DNA of 46,728 bases, from contig JAEUQO010000336.1 of assembly GCA_016789605.1 (NCBI GenBank), positions 1 to 46,728 on the forward strand, given 5' to 3'. The DNA comes from Acidobacteriota bacterium (GTDB lineage Bacteria; Acidobacteriota; Blastocatellia; RBC074). Under the pieces are notes generated by a model. The model searched no databases. It saw only the letters and a program-made list of their open reading frames with translations, and was not told the DNA's origin. Every line of letters begins with the position of its first letter. Positions within the stretch are counted from its first letter, which is position 1. The translations under genes were made by a program, and so were the position numbers. Below, piece by piece: positions 28,630 to 35,289 of the stretch.

Positions 28630-29158
28630 CCACACGAACAACACGCGTTTCACCGCCGCTTATTTCAAACGCGAAGAGGACTTGCTGGCGGCGACCCGCG
28701 AAGCGCGCACAAAAGGGTTTGCCATTCACGATGTTTACACACCGTATGCCGTGCATGGCTTGGACGAAGCGATGGGCTTGCAGCGCACGCGCCTCGCGTG
28801 GATCGCCTTCGCCGCCGGAGCTTTCGGGCTGTTTTGCGGCCTGCTGTTGCAGATTTGGACTTCGGCTTACGACTGGCCGTTGAACGTCGGCGGCAAGCCA
28901 TTCAATTCGTTTCCGCTCTTCATTCCGGTCACGTTTGAGTTGACGGTGCTGTTTTCGGGCTTGATTGCCATCGGCGTGCTCTTTTTGCGCAATCGGCTGT
29001 GGCTATTCAAGCGCCGCCGCGTCTTCGAGCGCGTCACTGACGACCGCTTCGTGCTGGTCCTTCGTCAGCCGGATGCCTCGTTTGACGCCGAGCGCGCGGT
29101 TGCGCTCTTCGCCGGCCATCAAGCCCTGAACGTCATCGAAGGAGATGAATTCGTATGA
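28613..29158 (+). CDS. actD: Alternative complex III subunit ActD (DUF3341)
   Basis: 181 residues: a cytoplasmic N-terminal ferredoxin-like fold (TAAYFKREEDLLAATREARTKGF), two central membrane helices flanking YDWPLNVGGKPFNSFPLFIP (the DUF3341 signature), and a C-terminal domain. It is a structural subunit of the complex. The start at 28613 overlaps the actC end, and its stop overlaps the actE ATG (ATGA). Confidence 0.92.
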
Positions 29159-29721
29159 GAAAAACGCTCTCATGGTTGACGGTGATTCTGCTGCCGATTG
29201 TGGTGAGCGGCGGCGTGTACGCGCTGCGCCGCGATCTGTCAGTGCGCAATCGTGAATGGCCGACGCAGATGCAATATTCGCCCGCCGCGCTGTCGCAGAC
29301 GGCCAATGCCGCGCTGCCTTACGGAATGACGCAACAACTGCCCGTTGCAGGCACGATCCCGCGCGGTTTTCTGCCGTTTCATTACGCACCGGGCGAAGCC
29401 GAAGAGAAACGCGCCGGGCTGGAATTGACCAATCCGTTTCAGCCGACGGCTGAGAATCTGGCGCGCGGGCAGTTCATCTTTACAAACTATTGCGCGGTCT
29501 GTCACGGACCGACGGGCGCGGGCGATGGCCCCATCATTCCGAAGTATCCCAACCCGCCGAACTATAACGCGGACAAATCGAAGGCGCTGACGGACGGCGC
29601 GCTGTTTCACGTCATCACGCTTGGCCGCAAGGATATGCCTTCGCACGCGGCGCAGGTGAAGGCGGAGGATCGTTGGAAAGCAATTTTGTACATTCGCAAG
29701 TTACAAGGGAAATCCAGGTAA
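29155..29721 (+). CDS. actE: Alternative complex III monoheme cytochrome c, ActE
   Basis: 188 residues with an N-terminal membrane or signal segment, the conserved RREWPTQMQYSP-like motif (here NREWPTQMQYSP) and one heme site (CAVCHGPTGAGDG), followed by a Met-containing segment (GRKDMPSHAA). It receives electrons from ActA and is the exit of the complex. The gene is fused by ATGA overlap to actD. No actF follows; that subunit is encoded about 5.6 kb away in a fusion. Confidence 0.93.
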   Translation: MRKTLSWLTVILLPIVVSGGVYALRRDLSVRNREWPTQMQYSPAALSQTANAALPYGMTQQLPVAGTIPRGFLPFHYAPGEAEEKRAGLELTNPFQPTAENLARGQFIFTNYCAVCHGPTGAGDGPIIPKYPNPPNYNADKSKALTDGALFHVITLGRKDMPSHAAQVKAEDRWKAILYIRKLQGKSR

Positions 29722-29771
29722 CCCTGGTTAGCTGGAATGAAAAAAACAACGTATCGAAAGGAAGATGACCG

Positions 29772-30209
29772 ATGGGCACCATTCTCGAATTCATGAGCCA
29801 CGACCACGACAGACTGGACGCGATCTTTGCGGAGTTTTGCAAGGAATCCGATGCGGAGAAGGCAAGAGATTTGTTCTCGCAGTTCGACACTGGTCTTCGC
29901 GCGCACATCGCCTGGGAGGAGGAGATACTTTTCCCTCCCTTCGAGGACAGGACTGGCATGAGAAACACCGGTCCCACCGCTGTCATGCGCATGGAGCATC
30001 AACAGATCAAGCAGCATCTCCAAACCATTTTGGAAACGCTCGGGGAAACCGATCCAAGCACCTCCGTCAACGCACTGGTTCAGGTGCTGACGGCGCATAA
30101 CCTGAAGGAAGAGAACATACTTTACCCGTGGCTGGACCGAACCCTGCCGGAGGAGGAGAGCTTGGCACTGCTGGATCGGATCAGGAGATCACAGGCTGGC
30201 ACCAGCTAA
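29772..30209 (+). CDS. Hemerythrin HHE-domain protein
   Basis: 145 residues, cytoplasmic, four-helix HHE fold. Likely di-iron ligands are visible in MSHDHDRLD, LRAHIAWEEEILFPPFED, MRMEHQQIKQH and LTAHNLKEENILYPWLD. Such proteins bind O2 or NO, or store or repair iron. Being near nitrate reductase and Rrf2 genes suggests protection from nitric oxide or Fe-S damage (inference). It starts 50 bp after actE, same strand, with AGGAAG before the ATG. Confidence 0.88.
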   Translation: MGTILEFMSHDHDRLDAIFAEFCKESDAEKARDLFSQFDTGLRAHIAWEEEILFPPFEDRTGMRNTGPTAVMRMEHQQIKQHLQTILETLGETDPSTSVNALVQVLTAHNLKEENILYPWLDRTLPEEESLALLDRIRRSQAGTS

Positions 30210-30212
30210 AAA

Positions 30213-30253
30213 CAGCATGCGGCGGATGGCACTATGCGCCGCCGCTGATGCTG
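30213..30253. terminator. Stem-loop after the hemerythrin gene
   Basis: Left arm CAGCATGCGGCGG (30213-30225) pairs with CCGCCGC-tg-ATGCTG (30239-30253), a 13-bp stem with a 2-base bulge, starting 4 bp after the stop codon. It has no clear U-tract, so it may be a factor-dependent or mRNA-protecting 3' end of the nar-act transcript. Confidence 0.42.
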
Positions 30254-30291
30254 AGTGTTCGGCACTTTCAATTCGACAAAGTAGATATTAA

Positions 30292-31409
30292 CTGATGTTA
30301 CGCGATGGCCAATTGCTCTTTGAGTTTGACAAGCTCTGCGTAGGCAGACTTCACCGCCGAGAGATAGAGTTTGGACTTCAAAGCAAAGTGGCTCAGCTTG
30401 GTTTTGAGCTTGAGTCGCTCCAGTTTGACATAGGCGCACAAGCTGGCGAACAGGTGATTGCGTTGCGTGGTCGCGGTGCGAGTCGGAGATTTCTCCAACG
30501 ACGCATGCTGTTTAAGTGACTTGTGATAGACCTCGAGGCCCCACCGTTTTTGGAAGAGCTTCGCGATTTGGTCGTGCGCAAGCGTCAAGTCACTGGTCAC
30601 CAGATAACGGAGACCTGTGGAACCGTCCTCGTTTTTGAAGACTTGTTTGATCAGTAACACCGGGAACGGCACGGTTTCCAACCAAACTTCACAGGTGGTG
30701 TTTGCGGGTAAATCCAGGGTGCTGACTGCTTGGTAACGACCACTGCGTTTTCCATCTTCACTCAAGGCTACCTTGCGATTGCTTTTGAGCGGCATGATGA
30801 AGTCCTTCTTGAGCGTGGTTTTGACGTACTTCATGTTCTCGGCGGAAGCGAACCAAACATCGTTTAAGACGTAGCGAAACTGTACCTGGTTATGCACCGC
30901 CACGCGCAGCAGCAACAAGTAGCGTTGGTTTTTCGTGACGGGGCTGCGCCGCTTGGCTTGGCTCGTTTTGGCGTCAACATAGACTTCGGTCTTTTCGACG
31001 ATGTCGAAGGCCAGCGGTAAGGAAATGCCTGCGACTTGATAGTAAGCCGTCAGGAATTCCAGCCCTTTGACGTGCCGTTCAAAGCTATGGCTCCAATGCC
31101 AGGCGATGATGTCGTTTTCGTCGGTGTGCGGCTTCTCGCTGATGCTGTCATCAATACTGATCGTCGCCTCCGGCGATTCAACCGCCCGCACCAAGGGCTT
31201 AACGATCTTCCATAAGTCCGCGCTGTTTTTTGGTTCAGAGGCTAATAACCGCGTCACCTGATCGTGACTCAACTGCCCATTAAGCAGCGCAGACAAGCCG
31301 GTTGCCGTGGTCGGGCCAAACGAGCTAATCAAATAGTCGGTGTAAAGGTCGAAATGTTCAGCATTCATCTGTCAAGTCTGCCTGAAAACCTTTCATCGCG
31401 TAACATCAG
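30292..31409 (-). mobile_element. Intact insertion sequence (IS4/IS701-like), 1118 bp
   Basis: Perfect 16-bp terminal inverted repeats CTGATGTTACGCGATG at 30292-30307 and its complement at 31394-31409. A 7-bp target duplication, atattaa, flanks both sides (30285-30291 and 31410-31416). One transposase gene fills the element, its stop codon lying inside the left repeat. Complete ends and an exact duplication indicate a recent, probably functional insertion in an AT-rich target. Confidence 0.93.
30298..31368 (-). CDS. DDE transposase of the 1118-bp insertion sequence
   Basis: A 356-residue DDE-type transposase. Likely catalytic residues lie in TISIDDSISEKP (first Asp), LNDVWFAS (second Asp) and KRWGLEVYHKSLKQ (Glu, with the Y-x3-K-like arrangement of IS4-type enzymes). 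It resembles the IS4/IS701 superfamily. The 7-bp target duplication does not match the 4 bp usual for IS701, so the exact family is left open. It is full length without frameshift. Confidence 0.9.
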   Translation of the reverse strand: MNAEHFDLYTDYLISSFGPTTATGLSALLNGQLSHDQVTRLLASEPKNSADLWKIVKPLVRAVESPEATISIDDSISEKPHTDENDIIAWHWSHSFERHVKGLEFLTAYYQVAGISLPLAFDIVEKTEVYVDAKTSQAKRRSPVTKNQRYLLLLRVAVHNQVQFRYVLNDVWFASAENMKYVKTTLKKDFIMPLKSNRKVALSEDGKRSGRYQAVSTLDLPANTTCEVWLETVPFPVLLIKQVFKNEDGSTGLRYLVTSDLTLAHDQIAKLFQKRWGLEVYHKSLKQHASLEKSPTRTATTQRNHLFASLCAYVKLERLKLKTKLSHFALKSKLYLSAVKSAYAELVKLKEQLAIA

Positions 31410-31443
31410 ATATTAAGTAGGCCAAGTAAGAAAGGATGGAGCA

Positions 31444-32247
31444 ATGCCAGAGGGATCAACCGCAGGAATAGAATCGTTACCGCCGAAGCTGACAAAGATC
31501 GACATTATTATTGGTACTGTAACAATCGTCGTGCTGTTTTGCGTTTTTGCGTTGTTACTTCACACGCTTCTGGGTCAAATCAGTAGTTATCAACAACTCT
31601 TAGCTGGGCCAACAGGCGTGGGACAGGAATTAGTTTTTGCCCGTGCAGCCGACGCAGCAATAATTAAAACTTGCTCCATTTTTCTTGCATTTGTTCTGAT
31701 GTTTTTGGGAGCGCTCTATACATTTAGAGTGGCATCAGTTCCATATCGGCTTGCAGCCGAAGGAGAGAAGACCAAGGGCACGTTCGAGACTGCTTCTCCA
31801 GGTCTTGTAATGATTACGTTAGGTATGATTTTGATCTGCTTTGCAATGTGGAAAGAATATACGATTACTGTTGAGAGACCCTCTACTGTGGGGCAGTTGC
31901 CGACAAAGCAAACTACTGCTTCCGCAATAGATGGTGTGAAAGAAAGTGGGTTCGGACGGGAAGAAATCGCTTCAATTAACACCGCCCTGGCTCTGCTACA
32001 TAGCAAACGTCCAACACTAACTGAGGCTGAGGCTGAGACGTTTTCTGTATTGTTACCGAAGTTGGACCAATTCCGACGAAGCATGATCTTTCAGATTTAT
32101 CCGCAAATGCGCCAGTCCTATGATGCTCTGGCTGCTAAGTATGCAGCCAATCCTATCAGCCTCGGTCAACTGAGCGCCGAGGAACGAGAGAGTTTTGAGT
32201 CAGTTCAACAGCTTCTGTCAGAACAGATAGAGGGGAGGAAGAAGTAA
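31444..32247 (+). CDS. Membrane protein of unknown function
   Basis: 267 residues with three hydrophobic helices (IIIGTVTIVVLFCVFALLLH, TCSIFLAFVLMFLGALYTF, LVMITLGMILICFAMW) and a soluble, Glu/Gln-rich C-terminal half (about residues 150-267). No known family recognised. It is AT-rich relative to the respiratory genes. Its TAA overlaps the next gene's ATG (TAATG), so the two act as a pair. The 5' end lies 34 bp from the insertion sequence, which may have separated it from its promoter or supplied one. Confidence 0.65.
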   Translation: MPEGSTAGIESLPPKLTKIDIIIGTVTIVVLFCVFALLLHTLLGQISSYQQLLAGPTGVGQELVFARAADAAIIKTCSIFLAFVLMFLGALYTFRVASVPYRLAAEGEKTKGTFETASPGLVMITLGMILICFAMWKEYTITVERPSTVGQLPTKQTTASAIDGVKESGFGREEIASINTALALLHSKRPTLTEAEAETFSVLLPKLDQFRRSMIFQIYPQMRQSYDALAAKYAANPISLGQLSAEERESFESVQQLLSEQIEGRKK

Positions 32248-33161
32248 TGCGTATCGTCAAGTTAGTAGCCTTGTTGGTTTTAACTTGTACTGGGGTATCG
32301 CCGCAACGTTTACCCCAAGACAGCCCCCTGAGAGACCTAGAGAGATTGCAAAGTTTGGGAACCTCTCGTATCCCGGAATTTCGTAGGCAAATACGACCAT
32401 TTCTTAATGAACGCGAGAAGCTAATCGAAGCGTCCATAACGTATTCAATATTGGCAACAGAAGCCGTCAATGGACAGGCAGTTAATTCAGATGGAAATGG
32501 GAAGCGGAAGATTTTAATAGGCGCTGGGTGGCTGCGAACTATTGAATGGCTCAGCATTAGCAATCTAATTCCGCGTTGGAGTACAAAAGAGTGTGCTATC
32601 GAGTATCAAAGGCACGTTATCTCTGGAGTAATAACCAACGGGGCGTCGCCTCAAACTGCTCGTGTATTCGAGCCCTTCACTTATGCCTTACGGCACCGAG
32701 AAATTTGTCCAGACGTCAGATATTCCGCATTCGAAAATGATGATGCTGCCCAACAACTACAGAAAGCTATGGTGGGGGCCTCATTTCGCTGGTTACTGGC
32801 CCATGAGTTGGGGCATCATATTAACAACCATCGCGCCACTAACGATGAGGAGAGCCGTCGAAATGAGGAGCAAGCTGATGATTTCGCATTTCGTGTTGCC
32901 TCTGCCGATCCAAGCTCAATTGTCTTAGCCTTACCTGCCTATCTATTAGCTATTGGTCTCGGATCAGACGTTGAGGGCGAGGCAAAGTCTACACATCCAG
33001 CCGGAGCAAGACGCTTTCAAGCTTTCGCTGGCGCACTAAAAAGCCTTCCTAACCGCGATCCAGAAGTCAAACGATACCTTGACGATAATGGGTTGATGGG
33101 ACGATGGAACCAAATCGTGACTCAGATGATTCAAGAGATTACCAAGGCATTGCGGAATTAG
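32247..33161 (+). CDS. Exported HExxH zinc metallopeptidase (M48-like)
   Basis: 304 residues with a short N-terminal signal segment (VALLVLTCTGVS). The zinc site is H186-E187-x2-H190 in LLAHELGHHINNH. A glutamate (E208) in NEEQADDFAF gives the third-ligand ExxxD pattern of M48 peptidases. The rest of the protein does not match a family I know. Coupled by TAATG overlap to the membrane protein at 31444, so the protease may act on or with it (inference). The AT-rich composition sets the pair apart from its surroundings. Confidence 0.72.
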   Translation: MRIVKLVALLVLTCTGVSPQRLPQDSPLRDLERLQSLGTSRIPEFRRQIRPFLNEREKLIEASITYSILATEAVNGQAVNSDGNGKRKILIGAGWLRTIEWLSISNLIPRWSTKECAIEYQRHVISGVITNGASPQTARVFEPFTYALRHREICPDVRYSAFENDDAAQQLQKAMVGASFRWLLAHELGHHINNHRATNDEESRRNEEQADDFAFRVASADPSSIVLALPAYLLAIGLGSDVEGEAKSTHPAGARRFQAFAGALKSLPNRDPEVKRYLDDNGLMGRWNQIVTQMIQEITKALRN

Positions 33162-33248
33162 TCTGGTTATAAATGATCTTAGACAATTAGAGGGCAAAGC
33201 CTATCGCCGGCACACGCGGCACCTTTCAGCTTTGAAGGTAAGTAACAA

Positions 33249-33848
33249 ATGAATCGCTTTCACCGATGGTTTTGTAAATCATCATATTGGCGGAAAGCCT
33301 TAGGTGAGGCGCTTATCCCGTGGGCGCTTCAAGGAGTTGATTTAGGAGGAAACATACTGGAGATCGGCCCAGGCCCGGGGCTGACGACTGACATCCTCCG
33401 GCGACGATTCAACTGCGTTACCGCGCTTGAAATTGACCCGGAGTTGGCGAGGTCGCTCAAGCGGCGTTTGCACGGCACAAACGCGCGCGTTGTCGAAGGG
33501 GACGCGACAAGGATGCCGTTTGAGAACAACTCATTCTCAGGCGCGGTTTCGTTCACGATGCTGCATCACGTCCCGTCCACTGCGTTACAGGATCAGTTGT
33601 TGGCGGAAGTTTACCGGGTGTTAAAGCCGGGAGGGGTATTCGCGGGGACTGATAGCAGGTGGGGCGTCGGTTTCCAACTCTTTCATCTGCTCGACACACT
33701 GGTCGTAGTTGACCCGAAAAGCATTGGGAAGCGATTGGAGATAGCCGGTTTTAGAGAGGTGGAAGTGAGTATGGATAAGCGAGCCTTTCGCTTTCGGGCC
33801 AAACGGCCAGCAAGGGATGAAATTTCAACCATCGAACGCGGGCGTTAG
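33249..33848 (+). CDS. Class I SAM-dependent methyltransferase
   Basis: 199 residues with the SAM-binding motif ILEIGPGPGLTTDIL, the acidic loop ALEIDPELA, motif DATRMPF, and the ubiE-like segment FTMLHHVPSTALQDQLLAEVYRVLKPGG. The substrate is unknown (small molecule or lipid most likely). It follows the metallopeptidase by 87 bp and precedes the hemolysin-III-like gene by 20 bp. Confidence 0.85.
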   Translation: MNRFHRWFCKSSYWRKALGEALIPWALQGVDLGGNILEIGPGPGLTTDILRRRFNCVTALEIDPELARSLKRRLHGTNARVVEGDATRMPFENNSFSGAVSFTMLHHVPSTALQDQLLAEVYRVLKPGGVFAGTDSRWGVGFQLFHLLDTLVVVDPKSIGKRLEIAGFREVEVSMDKRAFRFRAKRPARDEISTIERGR

Positions 33849-33868
33849 GTGGCTTCAGAGGTAAAGTT

Positions 33869-34522
33869 GTGAGCAAAGCATCATCCGCCGTGAAGCGCGA
33901 GCAATCGCTTGGTGAAGAGATTGCCAATAGCGTCAGTCATGGCATCGGGTTATTACTCTCCCTGATTGTTCTGCCTGTCCTCATTCTTGCCGCGCTGCGT
34001 CAAGGTTCTGCTTCCGCGCTGGTTGGGGCAACGGTGTTCGCCGTTTCGCTGGTTGTGCTTTACTGCGCTTCGACGATCTATCACGCGCTGCCGCCGAATC
34101 GCGCCAAGCAGTTCTTTCGCCTGCTGGATCACGTGGCGATTTTCCTGCTCATTGCCGGCACGTATACCCCTTTCACATTGGGCGTGCTGCGGGGGCCCTT
34201 GGGCTGGACGCTGTTGGCGCTAGTCTGGGGGATGGCGATTTTGGGAATTACGTTAAAAGTGGTCTGGGGCTTCCGCTACAAAGCCGTCTCGACGGGCATG
34301 TATTTGGCGATGGGGTGGATGGCTGTGATCGCCGTGCAGGAAGTATGGCTGCGCATGCCGGTGTCAGGTATCAAGTGGTTGTTGGCTGGTGGGCTCGCTT
34401 ATACGGTCGGGGTGGTCTTCTTTGTGGCGGAACGCATGCGCTACAACCACCTGGCTTGGCATCTTTTTGTGCTGATTGGCAGCACCTGTCACACCTGTGC
34501 GGTGCTCTGGTATGCAATCTGA
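33869..34522 (+). CDS. Hemolysin III/PAQR family membrane protein
   Basis: 217 residues from GTG 33869, seven hydrophobic helices. Family motifs: EEIANSVSHGIG, IYHALPPNRAKQFFRLLDHVAIFLLIAGTYTPF, and HLFVLIGSTCHTCAV at the end, which together supply the conserved His/Asp/Ser residues of this metal-dependent membrane hydrolase superfamily. The physiological role in bacteria is unclear. Its neighbours offer no specific hint. Confidence 0.88.
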   Translation: MSKASSAVKREQSLGEEIANSVSHGIGLLLSLIVLPVLILAALRQGSASALVGATVFAVSLVVLYCASTIYHALPPNRAKQFFRLLDHVAIFLLIAGTYTPFTLGVLRGPLGWTLLALVWGMAILGITLKVVWGFRYKAVSTGMYLAMGWMAVIAVQEVWLRMPVSGIKWLLAGGLAYTVGVVFFVAERMRYNHLAWHLFVLIGSTCHTCAVLWYAI

Positions 34523-34576
34523 CGGCGCGTTTTTTCGGATCATCATTCCGGGACGCCAAATGAGAAGGGAACATTG

Positions 34577-35005
34577 ATGAGCGAAACCGACTTGGCCGCG
34601 CTAAGAGAGCGGTTTCAGCGCGCGCCGTTCATCGCCGACTTGGGCCTTGAGCTTGACTCTATCGGGTTGGGCGAGTGTGTGACGGTGCTTGAATTGCAAC
34701 CGCGCCACCTGCAACAAAACGGGGTTGTACACGCTGGTGTCCAGGCCACGCTGGCCGATCACACCGCCGGCGCGGCGGCCTCCATGCTGGTCGCCGACGG
34801 GTTTTACGTCATGACGGCGGAGTTCAAGATCAGTCTATTGCGTAGCGCGCAAGGCGAGCGCCTGATTTGCCAAGCGAAAGTACTCAAACCCGGCAAGCAG
34901 TTTTCATTCGTCGAGGCCGAGGTGTTTTGTATTTCGGCGGGGACGAAACGCCTCGTAGCGAAAGCGAGCGCAACCCTGGCCATTATCGCTGCTGGGCGCG
35001 AATGA
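34577..35005 (+). CDS. PaaI-type hotdog thioesterase
   Basis: 142 residues of the hotdog thioesterase fold. GVVHAGVQATLADHTAGAAA is the PaaI active-site segment with Asp, followed by TAEFKISLLRSAQGERL. It hydrolyses acyl-CoA-type thioesters; the substrate is not evident. The ATG at 34577 is preferred over the TTG one codon earlier. Its TGA overlaps the start of the amidotransferase fragment. Confidence 0.85.
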   Translation: MSETDLAALRERFQRAPFIADLGLELDSIGLGECVTVLELQPRHLQQNGVVHAGVQATLADHTAGAAASMLVADGFYVMTAEFKISLLRSAQGERLICQAKVLKPGKQFSFVEAEVFCISAGTKRLVAKASATLAIIAAGRE

Positions 35006-35175
35006 CTGCGGTTAAAGTGAGAATCCATTACTTACAACATGTGCCGTTTGAGGGCCTGGGGAGCATTCGGAATTTGGCGGAGGAAAGGAATTGCGCCCTC
35101 ACGACGACGCGCTGTTATCGCGGTGAGCCGTATCCAAAAGAGAATTTTGAAAGGACAAACCAACGGAGGAGATGA
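35002..35175 (+). pseudogene. Truncated class I glutamine amidotransferase N-terminus
   Basis: 57 codons. VRIHYLQHVPFEGLGSI is the usual opening of GuaA-like glutamine amidotransferases, but the frame ends at 35175, long before the catalytic Cys and His-Glu. The rest of the family domain is absent before the next gene. It is a decayed 5' remnant, joined to the thioesterase by ATGA. Confidence 0.7.
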
Positions 35176-35289
35176 ATAAAGTAAGTAGGCTCAATGGTTG
35201 CGCCAACGAATTACACCCGAAGTAAGTATTGAGAGCTGTTGTTAAGGTAACACTCGCAGCGCCTAGCGGATGTGGGAGGAATTATTGTC

